Part shown: piece by piece, positions 1 to 7,073 of the stretch | Layout of the letters: each line of letters starts with the position of its first letter | Numbering within the stretch: position 1 is the stretch's first letter | From: JAVJPJ01 sp040217295 | Lineage (GTDB): Bacteria; Pseudomonadota; Alphaproteobacteria; Rhodobacterales; Rhodobacteraceae | Reading direction: 5' to 3' | Assembly: GCA_964460185.1 (NCBI GenBank) | Contig: CAYWTM010000130.1 | Coordinates: 1-8,677, forward strand | Length of the DNA: 8,677 bases | Notes under the pieces: generated by a model | The model's database searches: none | Told to the model about the DNA's origin: nothing | Seen by the model: the letters and a program-made list of their open reading frames with translations, nothing else | Position numbers and translations under genes: made by a program

Positions 1-847
1 GGGGTGAAATGACCAGGTTCGGAAGGTCCCACAACGGGCTGTCTCCGGGCAAAGGTTCAACCTCGAACACGTCAAGCGCGGCCCCGCCCACATGGCCCGC
101 GCGCATCGCCTGCGCCAATGCGGTCTGATCGATCACTCCGCCGCGCGACACATCGGCAAGGATCACGCCCGGCTTCATCGCGGCGATCTCGGTTTCCCCG
201 ACAAGGCCGCGCGTGGCCGGCGTCAGCGGCGTGCAGACCGCGATGAAATCGGCCCGCGGCAGCAAGCGGGCAAGATCCGAGGCGGGGGCGATCTCATCGA
301 CATGCTCCATCGGACGCGGGCGCGCGCGGGTGCCCATGACCTGCATCCCGAAGGCCTTGGCACGCAAGGCCAGCGCCTGACCAGTATGTCCAAGGCCGAC
401 AATCAGCAAGGTTTGCCCGGCCAGCGGGCGCACCGTGCGATTGCGCCAGACGCGCGCGGCCTTGTCCGCCTGCAGGCCGGGAATATCGAGGGTGAAGTGC
501 AAGAACCCTCCGATGATATATTCGGCCATCATGCCAGCGGCGACACCCGCACCGTTGGTCACCGTCGTGCGGGTCGCGTCCCAAGATCCGAAATGGTCGG
601 TGCCGACCCCGCCATTGGCGATCCAGGCCGGCCCGTCATCGGCAAACAGCGCGTCGCGCGGATAATTGGCCGTACCCGCAAAGCGCACGGTATAGACCGC
701 ATCTGGCTGATGCCGCGCGATCATGCCTGGCAGATCCTCGTAGGTGGCGCATTCCAGAACCTCCAGATCCGGGTAGTCCCCGCGCAGCGTATCGGCCATG
801 TCCGCCGTACGGTCATGATGCAGGATGACGGTCTTGCGGTCAGCCAT
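1..847 (-). CDS. D-2-hydroxyacid dehydrogenase (NAD(P)-dependent), C-terminus beyond window
   Basis: The gene reads leftward from an ATG at 847-845 and stays open for 282 codons to the window edge. The protein is a D-isomer-specific 2-hydroxyacid dehydrogenase, which interconverts 2-oxo and D-2-hydroxy acids in the cytoplasm. The Rossmann dinucleotide motif GLGHTG is at residues 151-156. The catalytic Arg is R235 in VSRGG and the catalytic Glu is E264 in FEVEP. The third catalytic residue, His, should follow ISP at residue 283; only the first base of that codon (C on the coding strand) is present, which fits His. About 30 residues are probably missing from the C-terminus. The start overlaps the stop of the MmgE/PrpD gene by 8 bases (ATGGCTGA) and has only a weak ribosome-binding site, so translational coupling is likely. 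The substrate cannot be told from sequence; hydroxypyruvate, phosphoglycerate-like or other 2-oxo acids are all possible. Confidence 0.92.
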   Translation of the reverse strand, partial: MADRKTVILHHDRTADMADTLRGDYPDLEVLECATYEDLPGMIARHQPDAVYTVRFAGTANYPRDALFADDGPAWIANGGVGTDHFGSWDATRTTVTNGAGVAAGMMAEYIIGGFLHFTLDIPGLQADKAARVWRNRTVRPLAGQTLLIVGLGHTGQALALRAKAFGMQVMGTRARPRPMEHVDEIAPASDLARLLPRADFIAVCTPLTPATRGLVGETEIAAMKPGVILADVSRGGVIDQTALAQAMRAGHVGGAALDVFEVEPLPGDSPLWDLPNLVISP

Positions 848-2180
848 CGGGCAGCTCGATCGGGTTGTGGATCAGATCGAGCAGATCGGAAAAGCGCGCC
901 CGGGGATCTTGCAAACGGTCGCGCATGGACCAGATCGCGCGGCGGCGTTCTTCGGGCAAATGGGCAGCCATCATGTGAAACTTGGTTTCGACCTGATCGA
1001 GGCTCCAGGGGGCCTCCGGCCCACCGGAGGCGTGAACGTCGCCGGAATGCAGTAGCCGGCCATCGGTCAGATGAACCGTGACATCCGAAGCCCGGCTTGC
1101 AGGGAAGCGCGTGGAATGGCGCGCATATTCTTCTATATGAATTCGCGACACCATCGACGCTACCCGGGTGTCGGACAACCCCGCCCCGGTGATCTGGTCG
1201 GGTCCGATCCGCCCATGGACCGCCCGAACGGCGACGGCGAAGCCCAAAGAATATTGCGCCTGCGAGGTCGTGTCCGGCATGCCCCGGTACAGTGCGGCGG
1301 CCTGTGCGAATGTTCTCACATCGATGCGCGCGATCTGTTCGGGTTGCACCCCATGGGCGTCGATCACCTGCCCCACGGCATCAATGGCGGCATGGGCCCA
1401 ACGGCAGATCGGATATGGCTTGATATAGTTCCTCTCGACCGTCCACAGCTGACCCAGATCGGTCCAGTGTTCGGGCGCATCCTCGACGGTGATGGCGGGC
1501 GCGCCTTCGAACCCGTCCTCGGCCATCAACGCGGCCATCGCCCCGACCATGGCCCCCATGCCGGACCCGTCGTGAAGCATGGTGGGGTTGGCGATCTCGC
1601 GCATCATCTGGCTTCTTGGCCCGTGATATTCGGCGATGCCAAGCGCGTGGCGCAACTGGTCTGCGTCATGCCCCCTGAGGCGACACCCGAGGGCCGCAAC
1701 GCCAAGCGCGTTCCATGCGCCCGATGTGTGATAGTCGCTGACAGTCGCGTGCAGCGCCGTCGCCGCGCGGGCGGCAATCTCGTAGGACATGGCAAGCGCT
1801 GTCAAAGCGCCGCGACCGCCCAGGTCGGGATGCCGTTCGCCAAAGGCACATAGCGCAGGAACCGTCGCGCATCCGATATGACCCTTGGTCGGGTTATAAC
1901 CATCATGGGCATCGAGGTTGTCGATCTGTGTCGCCGCCGCAAAGGCCGCACCGGGGATCGAGGCATGCCGCCCGTCAAACAGCATCCTGGCCGCATCGCC
2001 CGGCCCGCCCGCCGCCAGAAACCTCGCCGCGTGATCGCGGGCGATCCGCCCCGGCGCCATATGGGTGGCTCCTGCCGCCACACCCAGGGTGTCGATCAGC
2101 AATGTCGCCGTGAAATCGAGCGCGCTGTCGGGCACGGTGATCTCACCCAGGGTAAAGTCTGCGATCTGTTGGAAACTCAT
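840..2180 (-). CDS. MmgE/PrpD family protein
   Basis: A complete 446-residue protein, a usual length for the MmgE/PrpD family (2-methylcitrate dehydratase, cis-aconitate decarboxylase, iminodisuccinate epimerase and many uncharacterised members). The family's helical domain comes first, with the conserved D/H cluster visible as D90, H92 and H101 in the segment DAHDGYNPTKGHIG. H151 lies in YHTSGAWNALG and a KPYPICRWAH segment (residues 254-263) matches the conserved K-x-Y-P-x-C motif. The start ATG at 2180 has a GAAAGG ribosome-binding site 8 bases upstream and shares an ATGA overlap with the stop of the racemase-like remnant. The stop overlaps the dehydrogenase start. Related enzymes act on small di- or tricarboxylates by elimination, hydration, decarboxylation or epimerisation. 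The neighbours suggest organic-acid catabolism, but the substrate is unknown. The motif around residue 203 reads MLHDGSG; from memory many relatives have Lys where this one has His. Confidence 0.93.
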   Translation of the reverse strand: MSFQQIADFTLGEITVPDSALDFTATLLIDTLGVAAGATHMAPGRIARDHAARFLAAGGPGDAARMLFDGRHASIPGAAFAAATQIDNLDAHDGYNPTKGHIGCATVPALCAFGERHPDLGGRGALTALAMSYEIAARAATALHATVSDYHTSGAWNALGVAALGCRLRGHDADQLRHALGIAEYHGPRSQMMREIANPTMLHDGSGMGAMVGAMAALMAEDGFEGAPAITVEDAPEHWTDLGQLWTVERNYIKPYPICRWAHAAIDAVGQVIDAHGVQPEQIARIDVRTFAQAAALYRGMPDTTSQAQYSLGFAVAVRAVHGRIGPDQITGAGLSDTRVASMVSRIHIEEYARHSTRFPASRASDVTVHLTDGRLLHSGDVHASGGPEAPWSLDQVETKFHMMAAHLPEERRRAIWSMRDRLQDPRARFSDLLDLIHNPIELPDG

Positions 2181-2410
2181 GCACGGGGCCTTTCAAGCAG
2201 CTGGCCGAAGCCTGTGATAGGTTCAGGGATGCCCGGAATCTCCAGCCCTTCGAACAGCATCGCCTGGTTGGACAAGATCACGGGTTTGCCGACCGCGTCT
2301 TCCAGATCCGCGATGATTTCGACGCTGCGCATGTCGGTGCAAGACAAGACAGGGAGGTGCCACGGCACAACCCCGCATTTGGAGACAAAAATCCCGGCGC
2401 TTGCCCTGCT
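2177..2410 (-). pseudogene. 3' remnant of an Asp/Glu racemase / maleate isomerase / arylmalonate decarboxylase-like gene
   Basis: The open frame runs from just after an in-frame TGA (2413-2411) to a TGA at 2179-2177, giving 77 codons. The last 60 or so resemble the C-terminus of the Asp/Glu racemase superfamily branch that includes maleate cis-trans isomerase and arylmalonate decarboxylase. LSCTDMRS carries the second catalytic Cys (codon 2341-2339) and is followed by E-x-x-x-G-K-P-V-I-L-S-N-Q-A, typical of these proteins. Family members are about 240 residues with two catalytic Cys, so the first Cys and roughly two thirds of the protein are missing. None of the three minus-strand frames upstream, under the divergent gene, looks like the lost part. 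The ATGA overlap with the MmgE/PrpD start is preserved, so the gene was once the upstream member of that operon. A GTG at 2368-2366 could start a 63-residue peptide, but nothing suggests it is functional. Confidence 0.62.
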
Positions 2411-2615
2411 TCACAAGCAGATCGCAGCCGGCGGCGCGGCGCACGTCACAGCTTCGGAAACGGAAATCCAAGACAACACGCCTGTTGAAGTTGCATCTGC
2501 GCAACCGTGACGATTGTCCGGCTGATCCGTCAATCCTTTGCGCATCCCCCCTGTCCCTTGGCCGGCGGGCCGGTTAATCCTTCGGGAAAGACTTGTCAGG
2601 GATGGAGGGAAAACC
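2411..2615. other. Divergent intergenic region between the racemase-like remnant and the FAH-family gene
   Basis: This stretch of 205 bases contains no convincing gene and no clear promoter on either strand. It is the likely site of the deletion or rearrangement that removed the 5' part of the racemase-like gene. A GGAGG ribosome-binding site at 2604-2608 serves the plus-strand gene, 7 bases before its ATG. Confidence 0.6.
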
Positions 2616-3458
2616 ATGAAATTGCTGCGGTATGGAGAGATGGGGTCAGAACGGCCCGGGATGCTGGACGCATCAGCTGCAATTCGTGATCTTTCGAGCG
2701 TCGTAGCGGACATATCAGGCGACACGCTGTCGCCCGAGGGGTTGGCCCGACTGGCTGCGATCGACCCCGAAACCCTGCCCTTGGTGCAGGGCGATCCGCG
2801 CATCGGGGCCTGCGTTGGGCAAGTGGGCAAGATGATCTGCATCGGTCTGAACTACTCCGATCATGCTGCAGAGGCAGGCATGGACGTGCCGACCGAGCCG
2901 ATCCTGTTTTCCAAGGCCACCAGCGCCATTTGCGGGCCGAACGACGACATCGAGATCCCGCGCGGATCGCAGGCCACCGATTGGGAGGTCGAGCTTGGCG
3001 TCGTCATCGGGACCACCGCGAAATACGTATCCGAGGCAGACGCCATGGCGCATGTCGCAGGCTACTGTATCGTCAATGACGTGTCGGAACGGGATTTCCA
3101 GCTGCGTCGTGCCGGGCAATGGACCAAGGGCAAGAGCCACGACACCTTCGGGCCCACGGGGCCGTGGCTGGTGAGCGCCGACGAAATCCCCGATCCCCAG
3201 GCCCTGTCGATGACGCTGGATGTGAATGGCCAGCGGTTCCAGGACGGCTCCACCCGAACCATGGTGTTCGGCGTCGCCCATGTGATCGCCTACCTGAGCC
3301 AGTTCATGACCCTTCATCCGGGCGACGTGATCGCCACCGGAACGCCGCCGGGCGTGGGTATGGGGCAAAAACCGCCCGTCTACCTCAAACCCGGCGATGA
3401 GGTCGAAGCCCATGTCGAGGGCCTGGGCCGGCAGAGGCAACGCGCCGTGCAGGCGTGA
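2616..3458 (+). CDS. Fumarylacetoacetate hydrolase (FAH) family protein
   Basis: A 280-residue protein of the FAH superfamily, cytoplasmic metal-dependent enzymes that hydrolyse, decarboxylate or isomerise beta-diketo or oxo acids. The family core lies at about residues 73-275. The NYSDHAAE segment (79-86) provides the His83/Glu86 pair typical of the FAHD1/YcgM-like branch. Metal ligands are E124 and E126 in DWEVELG and D155 in NDVSERD. K173 in KGKSHDTFGPTGP matches the conserved lysine, and the C-terminal GTPPGVG motif is at 242-248. The length suits FAHD1/UGL-type proteins with a short N-terminal domain. I chose ATG 2616 because a GGAGG ribosome-binding site ends 7 bases before it and the family's N-terminus starts here; a longer reading from 2538 adds unrelated residues. 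It is divergent to the MmgE/PrpD operon and converges with ggpS, leaving 15 bases between stops. The substrate is unknown; oxaloacetate-type, ureidoglycolate-like and ring-fission substrates all fit. Confidence 0.9.
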   Translation: MKLLRYGEMGSERPGMLDASAAIRDLSSVVADISGDTLSPEGLARLAAIDPETLPLVQGDPRIGACVGQVGKMICIGLNYSDHAAEAGMDVPTEPILFSKATSAICGPNDDIEIPRGSQATDWEVELGVVIGTTAKYVSEADAMAHVAGYCIVNDVSERDFQLRRAGQWTKGKSHDTFGPTGPWLVSADEIPDPQALSMTLDVNGQRFQDGSTRTMVFGVAHVIAYLSQFMTLHPGDVIATGTPPGVGMGQKPPVYLKPGDEVEAHVEGLGRQRQRAVQA

Positions 3459-3473
3459 TATCTCCGCTCGGCG

Positions 3474-4964
3474 TCAGGCAGCTGGCGCCGTGCGAACCTT
3501 GGGGTTTATCTCGAGACTGCCCGGCCCCCACGAGCGGACATCATTGGCCAGAACCGCCTCGCGCAGCGCGGCCATGCGGGCGCGCCTTTCGGGTTCGGCC
3601 ATCTCCAGCGCGGCCAGGATCGCGTGATCCATGGACCTGTGCGAGAACGGATTGGTGATGACTGCATCGCCCAGCTCGACCGCGGCGCCTGCATTTTCGG
3701 ACAGGACAAGAACGCCGTCGCCGTCCACACGTGTGGCGACGAATTCCTTGCAGACAAGGTTCATCCCGTCGGCCAGCGGCGTGATCCATGCCACGTCGGC
3801 AGCACGGTAATAGGCAATGAGTTCCGCAAACGGGATGGCGCGCGATATCAGGGCCACGGGCTGCCATTCCAGCGTGCCGAACCGGCCATTGATCCGGCCC
3901 GCGACCTGTTCGATCTCGTTCTGGATCAATTCATACGCCGTCATGCCCCGGTTGGCCGAAACCGAGACATGCATCAACCGCACCTTGCCCCGCAGGTCCG
4001 GGCGCGCTTCCAGAATACGCTCGAAGCTTTCCAGCTGCGTGACGCCGCCCTTGGTGTAATCGGTGCGCCCCACCGAGAGGATCAACTGAGCATCCCCCAT
4101 ATCCTTGCGGATTTGGGTCGCGTGGGCCTCGGTCTCGGGCAGATGCGCCTTCTGATCGACAAAGCCCACGTCGACACCCACCGGTGTCACGCTGATCGAG
4201 ACATCCTTGCCGTCGTAGGAAATGCTGGCCGGAACCACCCGTTCGGTCAGCGCCGTGCCCTCGGATATCCAGCGATCCGGCACGCGCAGGCGTTCGGACA
4301 CATCGACATCGAACAGGCTGCGGGCGACAGACACGAAATTGGCGGCGTAGCGCGGAATGTGAAAACCGACATCGTCACAGGCCAAAAGGCTGCTGACGAT
4401 CTCCTTGCGCCATGGCAGCACGTTGAAGATATCCGCCGACGGAAACGGCGTGTGGTGGAAGAACGCGATCCGCACGTCGGGACGAATGGACCGCAGGTAG
4501 CCGGGCACAAGCCACAGGTTGTAATCATGCACCCAGACCAGTGCACCATGGGCTGCCTCTTCGGCAGCGGCCTCCGCGAAGCGGCGGTTCACATCGCGGA
4601 AATTGGCCCAGTCGACGGGGTCGTAGTTGTAGCGTTCCTTGAACCCGTGCAGGATCGGCCAGAACGCCTCTTTCGAGGTCACGTGGTAGAATTCGCGAAC
4701 CTGTTCAGCGGAAAGCGGCAGGCGCGAGACGGTGTATTTTCCGTACACGTCCTCGATGTCGACCTTTTGTTCGAACTCGGGCGCGGCGGGATCCTCGGCC
4801 AGTTTCCACGCGACCCACGCCCCATGATCGACACTGCCGAAAAAGCTTTTCAGCGTCGGCACGATCCCGTTCGGGCTTTTGTTTTCGCGGAATACGGTGC
4901 GACCGTTTTCCTCTACCTCTTCATAAGGTTGGCGGTGATAGACGATAACCAGATCGGATGACAT
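3474..4964 (-). CDS. ggpS: Glucosylglycerol-phosphate synthase (GT20 family)
   Basis: A 496-residue GT20 glycosyltransferase that should join glucose from an NDP-glucose to sn-glycerol-3-phosphate, making 2-O-glucosylglycerol phosphate. GT20 active-site residues are present: D147 (HDYNLW), H171 (FHHTPFPS), R300 and K305 (SVGRTDYTKG), and D399 to E407 (DGMNLVCKE), equivalent to E. coli OtsA D130, H154, R262, K267, D361 and E369. Segments specific to GgpS rather than OtsA include VIVYHRQPYEEV near the N-terminus, NGIVPTLKSFF (32-42), FYHVTSKEAFWPILH (92-106) and GFHIPRY (200-206), close to cyanobacterial GgpS as I remember it. The length fits GgpS. Its AGGAGG ribosome-binding site overlaps the end of the phosphatase gene 11 bases upstream. 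Context (gpsA, a sugar phosphatase, galU) supports the role. Trehalose-6-phosphate synthase is the main alternative but less likely. The donor, ADP- or UDP-glucose, cannot be read from sequence. Confidence 0.88.
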   Translation of the reverse strand: MSSDLVIVYHRQPYEEVEENGRTVFRENKSPNGIVPTLKSFFGSVDHGAWVAWKLAEDPAAPEFEQKVDIEDVYGKYTVSRLPLSAEQVREFYHVTSKEAFWPILHGFKERYNYDPVDWANFRDVNRRFAEAAAEEAAHGALVWVHDYNLWLVPGYLRSIRPDVRIAFFHHTPFPSADIFNVLPWRKEIVSSLLACDDVGFHIPRYAANFVSVARSLFDVDVSERLRVPDRWISEGTALTERVVPASISYDGKDVSISVTPVGVDVGFVDQKAHLPETEAHATQIRKDMGDAQLILSVGRTDYTKGGVTQLESFERILEARPDLRGKVRLMHVSVSANRGMTAYELIQNEIEQVAGRINGRFGTLEWQPVALISRAIPFAELIAYYRAADVAWITPLADGMNLVCKEFVATRVDGDGVLVLSENAGAAVELGDAVITNPFSHRSMDHAILAALEMAEPERRARMAALREAVLANDVRSWGPGSLEINPKVRTAPAA

Positions 4965-4970
4965 ATCAGG

Positions 4971-4976
4971 CCTCCT
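4971..4976 (-). promoter_or_regulatory. Strong ribosome-binding site of ggpS
   Basis: A perfect AGGAGG lies on the minus strand 6 bases before the ggpS ATG. Its first base is shared with the stop codon of the upstream phosphatase gene (4978-4976). This fixes the ggpS start and implies that ribosomes finishing the phosphatase can re-initiate on ggpS. Confidence 0.8.
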
Positions 4977-5752
4977 CAGGCTTTGGGAAACATCTTGCGC
5001 TCAACGATGGCATCGGCGATGCCCATGACGCCTTCGCCCTTGGCGAACACCACGTGATCGAGACCGGACAGTTTTTCGAGCAGGGCCGGTTCGGAGTTGC
5101 CAACCGCGACCGCCGGCAGCCCAAGCGACAGCATGGACAGGTCGTTCAGCGTATCGCCGGCAACCAATGTGCGCGCGTTGTCGACGCCCAGATGGGCCAA
5201 AAGCCGCAACAGGGACGGCCCTTTGCTGACGCCCTTTGGCAGCACGTCAAAGTATCGATTGTCCGAGATCAGCGCATCGAGACCCAGGTCCGCCACGATA
5301 TCGAGCGCGCGTGTGTCGAACAGGTCGGCATCCATGTCAAAGCTGACACGGTGCCGGAACCCGGTTGATTGCAACGTCAGTCCGGCAATCGAGTGCAGCG
5401 AAGCCTGCACGCGGGCACTGGCGTCACCCCAGGCCTCGACGATCTCGGCCTCGAGTTCGGCAATGGGGGACAGCATGTGATCAGAGCCCATTTCAGCAAT
5501 GGTCGTGCCCACATCGCCCACGACGTAATCGGGGCGCGGCACGCCCATCTTGCGCGTCAGGTTGCTGATGTGGCCCGGATCCCGGCCCGTGACGAAAATC
5601 AGTCCTATGCGGTCGCGATTGGCCTCGATCCACCCGTAAAAGGCGGCCCGATCCTTGTCGGTTCCGCCGAGGAAGGTGCCGTCAAGGTCGGTCGCAAGAA
5701 CGAAGTCCTTGTCGGCAATGGTCGGACTGGTGAAGGTTTCGTGGCGGGTCAT
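4976..5752 (-). CDS. HAD-IIB sugar phosphatase, probable glucosylglycerol-phosphate phosphatase
   Basis: A 258-residue HAD-superfamily hydrolase of the Cof/sucrose-phosphatase type. Motif I is DLDGTF with nucleophile D22 and acid D24. Motif II is the Thr in FVTGR (T55), motif III a Lys in LPKGVSKG (K177), and motif IV is GDTLND with D200 and D204. The C2-type cap lies between motifs II and III. These enzymes dephosphorylate sugar phosphates in the cytoplasm with Mg2+. It sits between gpsA and ggpS with an ATGA overlap to gpsA and 11 bases to ggpS, so removal of phosphate from the GgpS product is the simplest role; this is inference from context. Synechocystis uses an unrelated-looking larger phosphatase (StpA/GgpP), whereas some gammaproteobacteria have a HAD domain fused in front of GgpS. 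Start ATG 5752 has an AAAGGA ribosome-binding site. Alternatives are sucrose- or mannosylglycerate-phosphate phosphatase. Confidence 0.83.
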   Translation of the reverse strand: MTRHETFTSPTIADKDFVLATDLDGTFLGGTDKDRAAFYGWIEANRDRIGLIFVTGRDPGHISNLTRKMGVPRPDYVVGDVGTTIAEMGSDHMLSPIAELEAEIVEAWGDASARVQASLHSIAGLTLQSTGFRHRVSFDMDADLFDTRALDIVADLGLDALISDNRYFDVLPKGVSKGPSLLRLLAHLGVDNARTLVAGDTLNDLSMLSLGLPAVAVGNSEPALLEKLSGLDHVVFAKGEGVMGIADAIVERKMFPKA

Positions 5753-6891
5753 GAGATCCTTTCTGCAAGGGTTGCTATGGCTTGGTCGGTTGCGGGATGG
5801 CTGAGCGACAGGCCCATGGCCCGGGGTTCAGCCTCGATCGGGCGTGCCCACAGCGCGGCGAATGCCTCGCCCAGGACCTGCCCGTCATGAAGAATGGCGC
5901 GCACGGTTTCGCAAATCGGCATGGCCACACCGACACTGCGCGCCAGATCGGTGACGGATTTGGCATTCACTTCGCCCTCGACGACGATGGGTTTGCCATC
6001 GAAGCAGTCGCGACGGGCAAGCCCCTGACCAAGTTGCTGGCCCAGCGACATGTTGCGCGAGGTCGGGCTGGAACAGGTCAGCGCCAGATCGCCGATACCC
6101 GACAGGCCAGTGACGGTCTCGCGCCGCCCGCCAAGGGATTCGGCCAGCGATTTCATCTCGTCCAGGCCACGGGTGATAAGTGCTGCACGGGTGTTTTCGG
6201 CAAATCCCGCGCCCGTCATCATCCCGCAGGCGATTGCGATCACGTTCTTGACCGCCCCCCCGATTTCCACGCCGACCAGATCATCCGACACGTAGGCGCG
6301 GAAGCTTTCGGTGGTGAGCGATACCGCCAATCGGGCCGCGGCGCTGTCTTGCGGTTTCAGCCGGTCGGCATAGGCAAAGGGAAAGGCCACGGTGGCCGCC
6401 GTCGGATGGCCCAGCGCGGTTTCAACCGCAAAGGTCGGGCCGGATACGCACCCGACCGGGCGGTCGCCCAGTTCCTCTTCGGCGACCTGGGTCATCAAAA
6501 GGCCGGTTTCCGCCTCGATCCCTTTCGCGCAGACGGCCACGGGAATTCCGTTGCCGGCATGTTCCGCCACCTGCCGCGCCACGCTGCGGATGGATCGCGA
6601 CGGCACGACGATCAGCGCGGCCTCGGCCCCGGCCAGCGCCGCCTTCATTTCGTGCAGCCCGCGCAGGGTCCCGGGCAGGGTCACGCCGGGAAGATAGGCG
6701 TGGGATGTGTGCGTCCGGTTGATTTCATCGATCACTGCACGGTCGCGGCCCCAGAGGCGGGTCTCGACACCGGCGCGCGCAAGCGTCGCGGCCAACGCCG
6801 TCCCCCAGGACCCGGCCCCGATGACGGCAACGCGCCGAAACGGATTGACCTCGGATGGCAGGGGATCACCGGAAAAGGACTGATGTTTCAT
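5749..6891 (-). CDS. gpsA: NAD(P)-dependent glycerol-3-phosphate dehydrogenase
   Basis: A 380-residue GpsA that reduces dihydroxyacetone phosphate to sn-glycerol-3-phosphate. The Rossmann motif GAGSWG is at residues 25-30. Conserved blocks follow: CAKGIE (121-126), SGPTFA (150-155), the catalytic Lys K215 in GGAVKNV, NTRAALITRGLDEM (233-246) and GLSGIGDLALTC (262-273). I chose ATG 6891 because GAGGT sits 5 bases upstream on the coding strand. In-frame ATGs at 6906 and 6957 have no ribosome-binding site and would add 5 or 22 unconserved residues. Even from 6891 it is about 40 residues longer than E. coli GpsA (339), with an N-terminal extension of about 19 residues before the Rossmann fold and a longer C-terminus. 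The stop overlaps the phosphatase start (ATGA). Location in the ggpS operon suggests it supplies G3P as acceptor for glucosylglycerol. It could also be the housekeeping enzyme for phospholipid synthesis if no other copy exists. Confidence 0.95.
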   Translation of the reverse strand: MKHQSFSGDPLPSEVNPFRRVAVIGAGSWGTALAATLARAGVETRLWGRDRAVIDEINRTHTSHAYLPGVTLPGTLRGLHEMKAALAGAEAALIVVPSRSIRSVARQVAEHAGNGIPVAVCAKGIEAETGLLMTQVAEEELGDRPVGCVSGPTFAVETALGHPTAATVAFPFAYADRLKPQDSAAARLAVSLTTESFRAYVSDDLVGVEIGGAVKNVIAIACGMMTGAGFAENTRAALITRGLDEMKSLAESLGGRRETVTGLSGIGDLALTCSSPTSRNMSLGQQLGQGLARRDCFDGKPIVVEGEVNAKSVTDLARSVGVAMPICETVRAILHDGQVLGEAFAALWARPIEAEPRAMGLSLSHPATDQAIATLAERIS

Positions 6892-6896
6892 CGTTA

Positions 6897-6900
6897 CCTC
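6897..6900 (-). promoter_or_regulatory. Ribosome-binding site deciding the gpsA start
   Basis: GAGG followed by TAACG and then ATG on the minus strand. The in-frame ATG 15 bases further upstream is preceded only by a C-run, so this site favours the start at 6891. Confidence 0.6.
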
Positions 6901-6960
6901 GTTCATGGGGGCAGAAAATCGACTCTGCGGTGTCAGCGGGCCTTTGCCGCCAGACAAGGA

Positions 6961-6992
6961 TGTCGCTTATGGGCGGCGAGTGTCGCAAATGG
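6961..6992 (+). repeat. Pair of 12-base direct repeats, candidate operator sites 1 and 2
   Basis: TGTCGCTTATGG at 6961-6972 and TGTCGCAAATGG at 6981-6992 match at 10 of 12 positions and start exactly 20 bases apart, two helical turns. A third copy on the opposite strand is at 7145-7134. The binding protein is unknown. Confidence 0.5.
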
Positions 6993-7073
6993 CCCCTGCA
7001 CCATCCCACAGATCGATGCTGCGCCTGCAGCAGTGTTGTGCAAAGCACCCGAAAAAGATCGGAAGTGACCGAG

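Noticed and set aside
92..1081. Plus-strand open frame of 329 codons opposite the dehydrogenase and MmgE/PrpD genes
   Set aside because: It is rich in Arg, Gly and His, has no recognisable motif and lies antisense to two well-supported genes; GC-rich DNA often gives such frames.
2538..2615. Extended N-terminus of the FAH-family protein from an ATG at 2538
   Set aside because: The extra 26 residues resemble nothing in the family, and a strong GGAGG ribosome-binding site marks the ATG at 2616.
3459..3473. Bidirectional terminator between the convergent FAH-family and ggpS genes
   Set aside because: Only 15 bases separate the stop codons and I see no stable hairpin with a T-tail.
3624..4961. 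Plus-strand open frame of 445 codons opposite ggpS
   Set aside because: It is antisense to a clear GT20 protein with intact catalytic residues, and its translation shows no family signature.
3474..4964. Calling the GT20 gene otsA (trehalose-6-phosphate synthase)
   Set aside because: Several N-terminal and central segments match GgpS rather than OtsA, no otsB-type gene follows, and gpsA in the operon points to glycerol-3-phosphate as acceptor.
5782..7068. Plus-strand open frame of 428 codons opposite gpsA
   Set aside because: It is a mirror frame of gpsA with low-complexity, basic composition and no ribosome-binding site.
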